Shown: positions 7,988-17,799, counted from the stretch's first letter. The stretch is DNA of 45,959 nucleotides from Verrucomicrobiia bacterium Tous-C2TDCM (GCA_002288445.1 NEUQ01000003.1:1-45959); one strand, 5' to 3'. Numbers and translations: made by a program. Notes: generated by a model from the sequence alone, not told the origin.

Positions 7988-9079
7988 GTGTTCGGTAAAC
8001 GATATCGTTCGAAAAAGGTGGATCTCACCTGCCCCTGCTGCGGTCACATTCAGCAGGAACCCGCTTTGGTGATCTCCACCTTCTGCCGGGCCTGTGGCGA
8101 GCATTTCCGAGTCCGCAGAGGCGTCGCCTTCACCAACCCCGGACCGCGGGTCTCGGGCCTCGCGGAGTTGCGCCCGTTGCGCCGCCAAAAGCCCTCTCTT
8201 TCCGGCTTGAAAGAGGAGTCGAATCCCCGCCCACCCTCCGAGTTGGCGCCCCGCCACGCCGATGAGGAGACCGACCTCACCGCCGCAGCCTTCTTCGGAC
8301 TCAGCGCCGAAGAGCCCCACGCCGAAACGATCGAGACCTCGGGTGGCTCTCTCGGCCGCAATGCCCAGAGCCGCGAAGCCCTCGCTGAGGGGTCGTTGGG
8401 AGCGCTGATCGCCGCCGGACAGACCGTCGTCGTCGCCGGGAAGGAAAAGATGCCGCCGAACTACGCTGCCCCTGACGATCGCCGCAGGCGCGACGACAAT
8501 GTCCCCGGAATCCCGGTGCGCTGCTTTCGCTGCCACCACCGGCAGGATGTCTCGCGCTTCGCAAAGTCGACCCAGTGCGAGCGATGCAGCGCCTACATCA
8601 GCCTGGCCCACTACGAAATCAAGACCGTGAAAAGCCACAGCCTCCGCACTCGAGGCGACATCGTCATCGCGAAAAAAGGGGGCCTGATTCAGAATTCCGA
8701 GATCGCCTGTCACCACCTCACCGTGAGCGGGTCGATCGACGCCATTGTCGATTGCTCCGGCGATGCCGTCTTCCGGCACTCCGGCAGGGTCCGCGGCCAG
8801 CTTCACTGCGAAACGCTCGTGTTGGAAAAAAACTGCCAAGTCAGTTTCCCCGATGGTGTCATGGCCAGACGCGCCGAGATCGCCGGGCATCTGGTCGGCG
8901 ACCTCACGTGCTCGGGCAAGGTGCGCATCGCACGCAACGGCATTGTCGAGGGAAGCCTCGCCGCGGTGGACCTCGAACTCCGCGACGGCGGCCGCATCTC
9001 CGGCGAAACCCGGCTCGATCCCGGCATCACCACCGAACCAGCCTTGAGCAAGGGATTCAATCCAAACCTGATCGGCTGA
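7988..9079 (+). CDS. Bactofilin-family protein with two zinc ribbons
   Basis: 363 residues from a GTG start. The N-terminus carries a zinc ribbon (CPCCGH...CRACGE, Cys15/18 and 33/36). A charged, probably disordered linker of about 130 residues follows. A second ribbon (CFRCHHR...CERCSA, about residues 178-200) comes next. The C-terminal 140 residues are beta-helical repeats of bactofilin type (LRTRGDIVIAKKGGLIQ, LTVSGSIDAIVDCSG, LVGDLTCSGKVRIARNG). The ribbons suggest binding to a nucleic acid or protein partner in addition to filament assembly; that is inference. It follows the plain bactofilin gene and precedes nadA by 27 bp. Confidence 0.82.
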   Translation: MFGKRYRSKKVDLTCPCCGHIQQEPALVISTFCRACGEHFRVRRGVAFTNPGPRVSGLAELRPLRRQKPSLSGLKEESNPRPPSELAPRHADEETDLTAAAFFGLSAEEPHAETIETSGGSLGRNAQSREALAEGSLGALIAAGQTVVVAGKEKMPPNYAAPDDRRRRDDNVPGIPVRCFRCHHRQDVSRFAKSTQCERCSAYISLAHYEIKTVKSHSLRTRGDIVIAKKGGLIQNSEIACHHLTVSGSIDAIVDCSGDAVFRHSGRVRGQLHCETLVLEKNCQVSFPDGVMARRAEIAGHLVGDLTCSGKVRIARNGIVEGSLAAVDLELRDGGRISGETRLDPGITTEPALSKGFNPNLIG

Positions 9080-9106
9080 TCCTGACACTCTTCCTACCCC
9101 CCCGCC

Positions 9107-10054
9107 ATGACCTCTCCCCTCGCCCCCTCCACTGATCTGCGCGCCGACATCCTCGCCCTCAAGAAAGAGCGCAACGCCGTCATCCTCGCGCACAACTATC
9201 AGATCGCGGCGATCCAGGAGATCGCCGACCATGTGGGTGACTCTCTTGGCCTCTCCTTCCGCGCCCAGGAGACAGATGCAGACGTCATCGCCTTCTGCGG
9301 CGTGCACTTCATGGCCGAGACTGCGAAGATCATCAATCCGTCCAAAACGGTGGTGCTGCCCGATGCGAACGCCGGTTGCTCGCTGGAGGATTCGTGCCAG
9401 CCCGAAGACCTCGCCGCCTTCCTTGAGGCGAACAGGGAGAAGAACTATTACGTCGTGACCTACATCAACTCCTCCGCCGCGGTCAAAGCGCTTTCCGACG
9501 TTATCTGCACCAGCGGCAACGCCGTGCGCATCGTCGAAGCGGCGCCGAAGGATCGCCCCATTCTTTTCGCCCCCGATAAGAATCTTGGCGCCTGGGTTTC
9601 ACAGCAGACCGGTCGTGAAATGGAGTATTGGAACGGCAATTGTTACGTCCACGTCGAATTTACCCGCGAGAGCATCCGCAAGATCAAGGATGAGCATCCC
9701 AACGCCGTTGTCGTCGCCCACCCCGAATGCACCACTGCCGTGCGCCTCCTCGCGGACGAAGTCTGCTCGACCGAAAAGATGATCGACTTCTGTCGAAAGA
9801 CACCGGTTCGGGACATCATCGTCGTCACTGAAGCGAACATGCTCCACCGCCTCCGCCGTGAGGTGCCTGAGAAAAATCTCATCCCCGGACCGACCGACCG
9901 CTGCGCCTGCGCCGAGTGTCGCTACATGAAGATGAATACCCTCGAGAAACTCTACCTTTGCCTTCGCGACTTGCAGCCCGAAGTCACCCTCGCCGAAGAC
10001 CTCCGCAAGGCGGCAGAGACCCCCATCCTCAGGATGCTGGAACTCAGCAGGTGA
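9107..10054 (+). CDS. nadA: Quinolinate synthase NadA
   Basis: 315 residues. NadA condenses iminoaspartate with dihydroxyacetone phosphate to quinolinate in de novo NAD synthesis, using a [4Fe-4S] cluster. Visible family signatures are ILAHNYQ, FCGVHFMAETAKI, DANAGCSLEDSC, WNGNCYVHVEF, HPEC and the C-terminal CACAECRYMKMN. The conserved cysteines in NAGC, GNC and the C-terminal cluster fit the three iron ligands. Length is normal. No nadB or nadC is adjacent. The start ATG is preceded by a C-rich tract and no Shine-Dalgarno sequence. Confidence 0.97.
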   Translation: MTSPLAPSTDLRADILALKKERNAVILAHNYQIAAIQEIADHVGDSLGLSFRAQETDADVIAFCGVHFMAETAKIINPSKTVVLPDANAGCSLEDSCQPEDLAAFLEANREKNYYVVTYINSSAAVKALSDVICTSGNAVRIVEAAPKDRPILFAPDKNLGAWVSQQTGREMEYWNGNCYVHVEFTRESIRKIKDEHPNAVVVAHPECTTAVRLLADEVCSTEKMIDFCRKTPVRDIIVVTEANMLHRLRREVPEKNLIPGPTDRCACAECRYMKMNTLEKLYLCLRDLQPEVTLAEDLRKAAETPILRMLELSR

Positions 10055-10094
10055 TTGATCCACTGTTTTCTTAACTTTTCCCCTTAACCTCCTC

Positions 10095-10616
10095 ATGTCC
10101 TATTCCTGGGATTCCTCCTTCTCCGCCCTCTTTGATCGTTGCCTGGCCCGTTATCGTTCCGGTGATACCGCCTATGCGGGATACTACGGGACCGAAGATC
10201 TCGCCTTCCTCGATTCGATCGGCTATCAACCGCGTGAGTTCTTTGACTTCGTCGAAGACCTTGCCGAATTCGACGAGCCGAGCCTGACCACCGCCGTCAT
10301 GGTGGCGAGTGTCCGCCGCGACTACTTTCACGAGGTCATGAAGGGAAAGAAAAGCGATCACGTCATCGATCCGGCAAGCCTGCCCGCAAAAACCAGCGAG
10401 ATCGACGGCCTCGCCTGGCTGCCCCGCATCCTCACCAAAGCCCGCGGCAAGCTACGTGGCGAGCTTGACCCCAACACCATGTATGGTTGTGGCGGCGACC
10501 GGACCTTTCTGAAACGCCACGGTATCGCCCCCGCCGATTTTCTCCGAGCCGTCTGGGCCGCAGGCGACGACGACGCGAAAGTGATCGACTACGTGAAACG
10601 CCAAAGCATGGCATGA
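10095..10616 (+). CDS. DUF5069 domain protein
   Basis: 173 residues, matching by eye the DUF5069 family (GLAWLPRILTKARGKLRGELDPNTMYGCGGDRTFL). These are soluble cytoplasmic proteins of unknown function, common in Verrucomicrobiota and relatives. There is no signal peptide and no membrane segment. Its TGA overlaps the ATG of the downstream TPR gene (ATGA), so the two are translationally coupled. It begins 40 bp after nadA and may share its transcript. The start follows a pyrimidine-rich tract instead of a ribosome site. Confidence 0.85.
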   Translation: MSYSWDSSFSALFDRCLARYRSGDTAYAGYYGTEDLAFLDSIGYQPREFFDFVEDLAEFDEPSLTTAVMVASVRRDYFHEVMKGKKSDHVIDPASLPAKTSEIDGLAWLPRILTKARGKLRGELDPNTMYGCGGDRTFLKRHGIAPADFLRAVWAAGDDDAKVIDYVKRQSMA

Positions 10617-12955
10617 GCCGCCGGACGACCAGACAAGGCTCGATCCTTTGGCTGGCGCTCTCGCTCGCCTTCCCCGCCCCCGCCCGGGCCCAGGAAAGTC
10701 TCACCGACCTGATCCCTTTCCGCGAAGGCTGTCAGGCCCTTGCCGACGAACGTTTCGGCACCGCCGTTGCGCATTTCCGCGACTGCTGGGATCTCCTCGA
10801 ACAAGGCGAGAATACGGGGCCCGAGGGAAACTTCGTCGCCGCCCGACTCCTTGAGGCCCTTGTCAAGGACGGCTCAACGGTGGAGGCCGTGTCCTGGTTC
10901 GACGCCAAGGACGGCTTCCTCCCGAACCCCGCGACCAGCTACTGGATCGCCGTCGCACTCGAGGCCGAAGAGCGTTTCGCCGAAGCCGCCGAACATTACC
11001 AGATCCACCTCGCCGCCACGCACGGCGCACCACCTTCTGTCCTCCTCAAGCGCGCCGTTTGCCTTTCCCGCAGCGGTCAGCACGAGACCGCCTACGACCT
11101 CGTCGCCTCCGCACCGCGGCCCTCGTCTCCCGATGAAGCTCTCCGCCTCGCCCAGATCGCGGCGGCGGCCGGCCGGTTTCGGGAAGCCCTGGCCTTCCTT
11201 CCGGAGGCGGATCCCGAAGACCCCAAGTGGTCGCCGCTTCGCCTCTCCCTCACGCGGCTTCGCAGCTCCCTGTTGTGGCAGCAGGGCGATCGCGGGGGCG
11301 CCATCACCTCCGTCTTCGCCCTTATCGATCTTGCGACCAGCAAGGAAGAGGCGAGGCAGGGTTTCCTTCTCCTGGAGAGGCTTCTCGAAGGGGAAAGGCC
11401 CGCCGGGCTTGTTGAGCAGGTGAAAGCGAGGTCCGGTTCAGCCCACTATCCCGGCAAGGAAACCGCCCGCCTCTTCGAAATCATCCTTCTCGCCGAAACG
11501 CAGGCGCGCGAATCCGGGTTGAGAATCTTCGCCAACAGCGCCACGGATCCGAGCTTGAAGGCCGAGGCGTTGCTCCGGCTGAGCGAACCTACCGATGCCG
11601 ATCCCTCCGATCTCGCCATCGATCTGCGAGAGCGAATCGGCTTCTCGATCGGCTCCCGCGCCTACCTCGCCGGCGCTTTCACCGAGGCAGCCCGGCACTT
11701 CACGACCCTGGCGAAGGAGACGAAGGGCGAGGCGGCATCGCGCAACCTCTTCAATGCCGCGATCGCCGCTCTGCGCGGAGAGGATTTTGAAACCTTCGCC
11801 GCCCTTGAGGAGACCCTCGCCAGACTCCATCCTCGCTCCGGTTCCCTCGCCGATCTCAGCTATCTCAGTGCCCTTCACTTCGCCGCCCGGGGACATCCCA
11901 CCGCTTTCGACCGGCTCACTGCCTTCGTCCAAGAGCACCCGGGCCACGCCTCGCACGTCGATGCCCTGCTCGCTCTCGCCGAGATTCATCTCAATCAGGC
12001 TCCGGCACGATCGCGAGCCGCCCGCGAAATATTCGACGCCCTCCGCACCCGGCCCCTCACTCTCGCCCAAAGCGAGCGCCTCGACTACAATTCCGTGTGG
12101 GTCGAGCTGACCGAAGGCGACGACCCCGCCCTGCTCCGGCGGGCCACCGAGTTCGTGGCGAGCTGGCCGGCGTCTCGCTATCTCGGCGAGGTCCTGATGA
12201 TTCTGGCCACCGAACAGGTCGCGCGGAAAAACTTCGAGGCTGCCGCCAACTCCTTCCGCCGCGTCGCAGAGGAGTTCCCCGGTTCACCCCACGCCGAGAC
12301 CGCCCGTTTCTTCGAGGCCAAAACCTCACCCGCCACCGACGGTAGCATGGCAACATGGAAACGTCTGGTCGACGCAAGAGGTCCGCTCGCTCACGAGGCG
12401 GCGCACGAACTTGCCCTGCTTCTCCTCTCACTCGACCGCTTTGAAGAGGCCCGGGCAGAACTCACCGCCCTGCTGGATCGACTCGACGAGAACGCCCCCC
12501 TGCGTTTTGCGATCATGGCCGATCTTGCCTACGCCTTTTACCTTGAGGCGCTGGCCACCGGACGAGACGCCGCGAAACTCTCCGCAGCCGCCGACCGCTT
12601 CGCCGCCCTCTCCAATCTCGATTCGGCTCCCGCTTTGTGGCGCTACAATGCGGCCGTTCGCCGCGGCAAATGCCTCGAGGCCCTCGACAAGAGGTCTGTC
12701 GCCCTCGAGATCTACCGGTCCATCGTCGAGGAGACCCGCTCTCAAAAGACAGGCTTCGCCCCTTCCCTGCCACCCGGCGAAACCGAGTGGGTTTTCCGCG
12801 CCGGCTTCGCTGCCATCGAGATTCTCAACGCCGAAAAGAACTGGTCCGCCTCCATCGAGGTCGCCGACGCCCTCGCTGAAAAGAGCGGCCCGAGGGCGAT
12901 CGAGGCGACGCGTCTTGCGGAGAAACTGCGTTTGCAGCACTGGGTTTGGGATTGA
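10613..12955 (+). CDS. Large secreted tetratricopeptide-repeat protein
   Basis: 780 residues from the ATG at 10613, which overlaps the previous stop; the track start at 10487 lies inside the DUF5069 gene. A signal peptide (SILWLALSLAFPAPARAQ) is followed almost entirely by helical TPR-like pairs, for example FGTAVAHFRDCWDLLEQG, FAEAAEHYQIHLAATHG and FEAAANSFRRVAEEFPGSPHAE. The last unit resembles BamD/YbgF-type periplasmic TPRs. No catalytic domain is visible. It is probably a periplasmic or outer-membrane scaffold for protein complexes. Codon use matches neighbouring genes. Confidence 0.85.
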   Translation: MSRRTTRQGSILWLALSLAFPAPARAQESLTDLIPFREGCQALADERFGTAVAHFRDCWDLLEQGENTGPEGNFVAARLLEALVKDGSTVEAVSWFDAKDGFLPNPATSYWIAVALEAEERFAEAAEHYQIHLAATHGAPPSVLLKRAVCLSRSGQHETAYDLVASAPRPSSPDEALRLAQIAAAAGRFREALAFLPEADPEDPKWSPLRLSLTRLRSSLLWQQGDRGGAITSVFALIDLATSKEEARQGFLLLERLLEGERPAGLVEQVKARSGSAHYPGKETARLFEIILLAETQARESGLRIFANSATDPSLKAEALLRLSEPTDADPSDLAIDLRERIGFSIGSRAYLAGAFTEAARHFTTLAKETKGEAASRNLFNAAIAALRGEDFETFAALEETLARLHPRSGSLADLSYLSALHFAARGHPTAFDRLTAFVQEHPGHASHVDALLALAEIHLNQAPARSRAAREIFDALRTRPLTLAQSERLDYNSVWVELTEGDDPALLRRATEFVASWPASRYLGEVLMILATEQVARKNFEAAANSFRRVAEEFPGSPHAETARFFEAKTSPATDGSMATWKRLVDARGPLAHEAAHELALLLLSLDRFEEARAELTALLDRLDENAPLRFAIMADLAYAFYLEALATGRDAAKLSAAADRFAALSNLDSAPALWRYNAAVRRGKCLEALDKRSVALEIYRSIVEETRSQKTGFAPSLPPGETEWVFRAGFAAIEILNAEKNWSASIEVADALAEKSGPRAIEATRLAEKLRLQHWVWD

Positions 12956-12997
12956 GCAGGCAGGGAAGGTTTCCTGGAGAAGAGAACTCGACAACCA

Positions 12998-13026
12998 TTG
13001 GACGGTAATTATTAATATTATAGATT
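12998..13026 (+). promoter_or_regulatory. Candidate promoter in an AT-rich island
   Basis: TTGGAC (12998-13003), a 17-bp spacer and TAGATT (13021-13026). An overlapping TATAAT sits at 13028-13033. The island 13003-13041 is almost pure A/T in otherwise GC-rich DNA. It is the best-looking promoter region upstream of the protease gene at 13183. Confidence 0.45.
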
Positions 13027-13182
13027 TTATAATTTTAATCTTGCGCAACCGCCCATCGATTCGTATCATTTCCCCAGCACGAACGCTTGCGTGGCTGAAC
13101 CACATCCGACCCAGCCAATCTCGCGCCGCGGACTTGAACCCTTCGCTCGCACTCCACGGAGGGCATTACGAGAAACCCCACC

Positions 13183-14214
13183 ATGAAGCGGAACGCAGCC
13201 ATGCTTGTGGCTTGGATCCTTGCGTCGAGCCCAATCGATGCCGGGCAATTCGGAACCGGCTTTGCCATCAGTCCGAAAGGCTATCTGATCACGTGCCACC
13301 ATGTGGTGCGGGAGGCTGAACGCGTCGTCGTGCACGTCAAGGGTGGCTATCTTGAGGCCTCGATCGTCGCCCTCGATCCCCGCAATGATCTTGCCATTCT
13401 CAAAGTCGAGGCGTGGCCAGGACGTTTTCTCGGGCTCTCGCCGTCCTCGGAGGTGACCCACGCTTCCGAGGTGCTCGCGGCCGGCTTCCCCGACCCGAGC
13501 GTCCTTGGTATCAATCCGAAAATCTCCACCGGTATCGTCAATGCGCTCTCCGGAGTGCGCGACGACCCTCGCTACATCCAGATCTCGGCTCCGGTGCAAC
13601 CGGGGAACTCAGGCGGGCCGCTCCTTTCCTCATCAGGCCGCGTCGTCGGCGTCGTTGCCGCCGGCCTCAACTCGATCGACCGCATGGAAAACGGCGGTTA
13701 CCTGCCCCAAACGGTGAACTACGCGATCAAAACGGACCTGATATTCCCGCTTTTGAAATCCGTCTCTGTCTCGGTCCCGAAATGGGGCACCCGCACCAGT
13801 CCTGGTCCAAAGCAGATTGATCGTACTCTCGGTGCTATCGCGCTGATTGAAGGACTGAAGCGCGGGGAACGCATGTATGTCGCTTCGCGCCCCATCTTCC
13901 CGCCGCACGGCCATCCCTCAACCGTCCCAACCTCGCAGCCGACCATGCCCGCGGGTCCGTGGGTTTTTCCCGATTCTCACCGCCGTCCCCTGACCGAGTC
14001 GGAAGTCAGGACCCTCCCGCCGCATGGCCTCTGGCGCGCCCGAAACGAGATCTACCTCCGTCATGGTTTCATCTTTCCCACCGCGGAAGGGCAACGGTTC
14101 GCCTCCGAGTTCGGACCCGCCTATCAGCCGCGAATTACCTCCGCTGAGGCTCTGCAGCGGCAACTCACTCCAGTGGAGGTCGCGAATCTCCAGCGGATTG
14201 CCGAGCATGAGTGA
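13183..14214 (+). CDS. Trypsin-like serine protease with C-terminal YARHG domain
   Basis: 343 residues with a signal peptide (MLVAWILASSPIDAG). The protease domain shows all three catalytic residues: His40 in CHHVV, Asp69 in RNDLAILKV, and Ser143 in QPGNSGGPLL. It resembles the DegP/HtrA fold but has no PDZ domain. After a Pro-rich linker, about residues 280-343 match the YARHG extracellular domain (LWRARNEIYLRHGFIFPTAE), a presumed peptidoglycan or cell-surface binding module. The protein should act in the periplasm or outside the cell. It lies 60 bp upstream of the AsmA/YdbH-like gene. The preceding 227-bp gap holds an AT-rich promoter-like island. Confidence 0.88.
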   Translation: MKRNAAMLVAWILASSPIDAGQFGTGFAISPKGYLITCHHVVREAERVVVHVKGGYLEASIVALDPRNDLAILKVEAWPGRFLGLSPSSEVTHASEVLAAGFPDPSVLGINPKISTGIVNALSGVRDDPRYIQISAPVQPGNSGGPLLSSSGRVVGVVAAGLNSIDRMENGGYLPQTVNYAIKTDLIFPLLKSVSVSVPKWGTRTSPGPKQIDRTLGAIALIEGLKRGERMYVASRPIFPPHGHPSTVPTSQPTMPAGPWVFPDSHRRPLTESEVRTLPPHGLWRARNEIYLRHGFIFPTAEGQRFASEFGPAYQPRITSAEALQRQLTPVEVANLQRIAEHE

Positions 14215-14274
14215 ACCGCGAGGATCCGTGCTTCCTATGTTCGCAATCTCCGCCCGTCTCGCTATAGTCGAGAA

Positions 14275-17200
14275 GTGGCCGACGATTTCCAACAGCACCG
14301 GCAACGCCGGAAGTTGCCTTCTCCACTCGGAATCTTCCGCTGGCTAGGCCGCTTTTTGGCGCGGTCGGCCATGATTGTGGCCGGACTCCTGCTCCTCGTC
14401 GTGGCCCTTGCCTCGGTTCTCTACCTCAACCGGGTGCGGCTGCTCAATCAGACCCTATCCCTGCTGGTCGAGCCCTTCCGCGTCTCTGTCGGAGAGATCG
14501 ACTTTTACCCCATCGGAATCATCCGCATCGAGGATCTGGAGCTCGCCCCGAAACAGAGCCCGCCCGGAACCCGGCTCGTCCTCATCCCCGAGACGATCAT
14601 CACCTACCGCGTTTCCGACTTGCGGGCGACGGGACGGCTCCAAGACATTACTCTCCGCCAAGCCGAGATCCGACTTGATGCGCGGCTCCGCGAGGCCCTT
14701 CGCGATCGCGAGATGCCAACGACGGAGGCAAAGACACCTTTTTACCTCTCCAGCCTCGGTCTTTTCACCGGCGCTCTTGTCGTCGAGCAAGGCCGCCTCA
14801 TCGTTTCATTACCCGACCTTCCCCGCCTCGAGGGAACCTGGGAGCTTGAAACCGGTCGCTTCGAGACCGATGCGGAGGGTTTCATCCGCGCCCCCTTCAC
14901 CCTCGCACTCTCGCGGATTTCGATCGGTGAAAAAGGAGAGGGCGGGAAGATTAAGACGCTCACCACCAAGGCCCGACTCACAGATGATCTTGAAACCTTG
15001 GAGATCGGTCCGATCCGCCTCGAAGGTCTCGATCTCAACGTCACTCCGGCGATGCTGGGCAAGGCGAAGATCGGAACGGGCCAGGGAGCCGACCCACCCC
15101 GATCATATCCTGACAAAACAGCCTATCCATCGGGACGCCTGCTTCGCTTCAGCGGAATCGAAGTGGTCGATGCGGCAATCGACCTGAGCGGCTTCGACGG
15201 TGCCGAGGGCCGGGCACGACTGCCCGACCTCGCTTTCGAGACGAACTTCACCCTCCCCGAGATCGTCCACGAGAGCGGGCGCTGGGACAGCAAGGGACCG
15301 ATCGCAATCGACCTGAGCAAGATCGAGGCCGGAGCCGGCGGCAAGCTGCCTTTCTTCTCGGCGACGAAACTGGAGCTGCGCGCGAAATCTCTCGCCGGCC
15401 TCGTCGAGGAACGGCGCATTGAATCGATCGCTCTCACCGACGCCGACCTGATCGCGAGTGACGAATCTTTCGCGCGTTTCCTACGTTCCCCCGGTGACCC
15501 CACTGATTCGCCTCAGTCCGCAGCGGCTGACATCTCCCGTCCTCGACCATGGACCCTCGATCATGTGAAGCTGGATTCCTGCGGTATTGTGGTCCGCGAG
15601 CTCTCGATCGGGGGCAAGAGAATTCCAGAAGTCACGGCTTCGCTCTCCGGCGAGTTGAATGATCTTCGCCTCGGCGGCGGCACGGGCTTCGCCTCGGAGG
15701 GACGGCAAACTCTGTTGATCGAGCAGCTCCGCCTGCGTCCTCCCGGAGCCTCGGACTCGACCGAGCCCCTCCTCCGTGTGGCACGCTCGGAGATCGCCCT
15801 GCGATGGCCCGATTTCCAGCGCGAAAATCGGATCGAGCGTCTCCATTTGCGGGGGCCCGAAATCGAATTCACCGATGCCGCCCTCGGCGAATGGCTGAAG
15901 GTGGCACCCTCTTCGCCGGAGGTGGTCCCTCCGGTAAACCGTCCGGTCTACCAGGTGGAACAGCTCGAGGCGACGGGCGGCCGCCTCGTCGCGGACTCTA
16001 GTTTCGCGACGGGTAGAGTCCCTAAGATCCGCGCGGATTTTTCCCTCGAGACCCTTGCGAAGACCGCTGGTAACCACGAGGCCCACCGCCTCCGCCTCGA
16101 GGACCTCTCGCTTCGCAACCACTTGCAAAAGACCCAATTCTTCGGCCCCCCGAGACCTCGTCCGCCCTTTCCGGAGGCGGCGCAGGCGTCTGTCGGCACC
16201 TCACTCGGCGAGGATGAGGTGATCCGTGTCGACGACATCGAAATCGATTTCACTGCCATCGGACTCCAGCGTAGCCACCGCATCGATCGGGTCAAGGTCG
16301 ACGGGGCCGTTCTCACGGTCGGTGATGGACTAAAATCGATCGCGCGGGTGGAGGAGGCGGCGAAGGTGGATCTCCCAGCGGCGGGAACGCCGTCCGCGAC
16401 CACGGAGCACCCGCGGCAGGCCGCCGCCGCCGGAGGCCGCATGATGCCCTCATGGACTCTCGGTGAGGTCGAACTGACCCGTAGCCGCGTCCATTTCGAA
16501 TCGCTCATTCCCCAGGCCGAGGGACTGCAATTCGCGATCGAAACCAGGCTCGAGGAGGTGCCTCTTTCCCTCGAGGGGATTCTCGCACAGGACAAACTGC
16601 AGAAGATCGAACTTGCCGGGATCGAGATCCGCGATCCCTATAACTCCTTCATAACCGTGGCGGAGCTGCCGACAATCTTCGTGGAGTTCTCGCTCGCCGG
16701 GCTCGCCCGGCAACGGATCGAAACAATCGACCTGATCGCCCCCTCCTTGCACGTTGGTCAGGGGCTTTTCTGGTGGGTCGATTACCAGCGAAAGTATCGA
16801 GCCCGGAACGAGGGCGCGAGCGTCGGGATCGACGCTGGGGTCGCCGCTGAAAAAAAACCGGACTGGGTCATTCGTAGGATCAATGCGACTGCTGGAAAGA
16901 TCATCATCTCACCTACCGGGGTCCCGGTTGGAGTGGTTCCCTTTCCCTTCAATGCGACAACGACGATGTCCGAAGGCAACATCGAGCTGAAACTCACCAT
17001 TCCCGATGAGGACCACGTCTACCGATTTCCTGACTACAAAGTCGAGCTCGAAGGGCTGACCGGAGACGTCCAATTCAACGTGCCGGTGAAGGATCTCGAT
17101 AACAACCTCGTCCAGACGTTCAAGCTGAAACGCGCCAAATGGCGGGACTACGATGCCGAAGATCTCTATGTCACCGTCACTTTCGATGCGGAAGGGATCT

Positions 17201-17799
17201 ATGGAAGATTCGGCGGGGCGGCCTACACGGGCTACTCCGAGGGTCAGTTCAATTTTTACCTAAACGATCCCGGGAAATGGGACGCATGGATAGCGGGGAC
17301 GAATCTCGACACGGGGCCGGTGACCAAGATCCTCGTGCCCGATTCCTTTCTCATGGACGGCAAGGTGTCGCTCAAGCTGATTTCAGAGGGGCGCGACAAG
17401 CAGGTCGGCGAGACCACCGGCGAATTCCGGACGACCACGCCGGGTTGGTTCGACATCACGAAGCTCGACCGTCTCCTCGAAAAACTGCCGTCCGAATGGA
17501 ACTCGCTCCAGAATAGCTTTGCCGAGCTGAGTCTGATCGCACTGAAACGATTTGATTATGACAAGGGCACCGGTAGCCTCTACTTTCTGAAGCGGGAAGG
17601 CTCGTTGAAGCTCCATTTTGCCGGAAAGGACGGCACGCGCGCGCTGAATCTGCAAGTCCACAAGGAACCAACCACACAGGATAACGCCGCGACAGGGTCG
17701 GAAAAGGGCGAAACGCCAGCGACGGACAAGCCGCTCCCCGAAGCGAGCGCCCGACCCGCCCGACCTGACCGCCTCGCGGGAGATCGCCCTCCGAGATGA
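14275..17799 (+). CDS. AsmA/YdbH-like large envelope protein
   Basis: 1174 residues from GTG at 14275; an ATG at 14371 would remove the basic N-terminus. One membrane segment (MIVAGLLLLVVALASVLYL, about residues 33-52) anchors a very long periplasmic region of repeated amphipathic beta-strands (IDFYPIGIIRIEDLELAP, GIEVVDAAIDLSG, LEQLRLRPPG), typical of AsmA-like/repeating-beta-groove proteins. E. coli members (TamB, YhdP, YdbH) are proposed to carry phospholipid between membranes. The assignment to the YdbH type rests on the next gene, which resembles YnbE plus YdbL and overlaps it by ATGA. Codons for YPDK contain the repeated word ATCCTGACAAA. Confidence 0.8.
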   Translation: MADDFQQHRQRRKLPSPLGIFRWLGRFLARSAMIVAGLLLLVVALASVLYLNRVRLLNQTLSLLVEPFRVSVGEIDFYPIGIIRIEDLELAPKQSPPGTRLVLIPETIITYRVSDLRATGRLQDITLRQAEIRLDARLREALRDREMPTTEAKTPFYLSSLGLFTGALVVEQGRLIVSLPDLPRLEGTWELETGRFETDAEGFIRAPFTLALSRISIGEKGEGGKIKTLTTKARLTDDLETLEIGPIRLEGLDLNVTPAMLGKAKIGTGQGADPPRSYPDKTAYPSGRLLRFSGIEVVDAAIDLSGFDGAEGRARLPDLAFETNFTLPEIVHESGRWDSKGPIAIDLSKIEAGAGGKLPFFSATKLELRAKSLAGLVEERRIESIALTDADLIASDESFARFLRSPGDPTDSPQSAAADISRPRPWTLDHVKLDSCGIVVRELSIGGKRIPEVTASLSGELNDLRLGGGTGFASEGRQTLLIEQLRLRPPGASDSTEPLLRVARSEIALRWPDFQRENRIERLHLRGPEIEFTDAALGEWLKVAPSSPEVVPPVNRPVYQVEQLEATGGRLVADSSFATGRVPKIRADFSLETLAKTAGNHEAHRLRLEDLSLRNHLQKTQFFGPPRPRPPFPEAAQASVGTSLGEDEVIRVDDIEIDFTAIGLQRSHRIDRVKVDGAVLTVGDGLKSIARVEEAAKVDLPAAGTPSATTEHPRQAAAAGGRMMPSWTLGEVELTRSRVHFESLIPQAEGLQFAIETRLEEVPLSLEGILAQDKLQKIELAGIEIRDPYNSFITVAELPTIFVEFSLAGLARQRIETIDLIAPSLHVGQGLFWWVDYQRKYRARNEGASVGIDAGVAAEKKPDWVIRRINATAGKIIISPTGVPVGVVPFPFNATTTMSEGNIELKLTIPDEDHVYRFPDYKVELEGLTGDVQFNVPVKDLDNNLVQTFKLKRAKWRDYDAEDLYVTVTFDAEGIYGRFGGAAYTGYSEGQFNFYLNDPGKWDAWIAGTNLDTGPVTKILVPDSFLMDGKVSLKLISEGRDKQVGETTGEFRTTTPGWFDITKLDRLLEKLPSEWNSLQNSFAELSLIALKRFDYDKGTGSLYFLKREGSLKLHFAGKDGTRALNLQVHKEPTTQDNAATGSEKGETPATDKPLPEASARPARPDRLAGDRPPR

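Noticed and set aside
7454-9307. 617-residue minus ORF
   Set aside because: It is antisense to both bactofilin genes, low in recognisable motifs, and a typical shadow in GC-rich DNA.
12411-13319. 302-residue plus ORF spanning the TPR end and the AT-rich gap
   Set aside because: It runs out of frame through the TPR gene and the protease start; composition is not protein-like.
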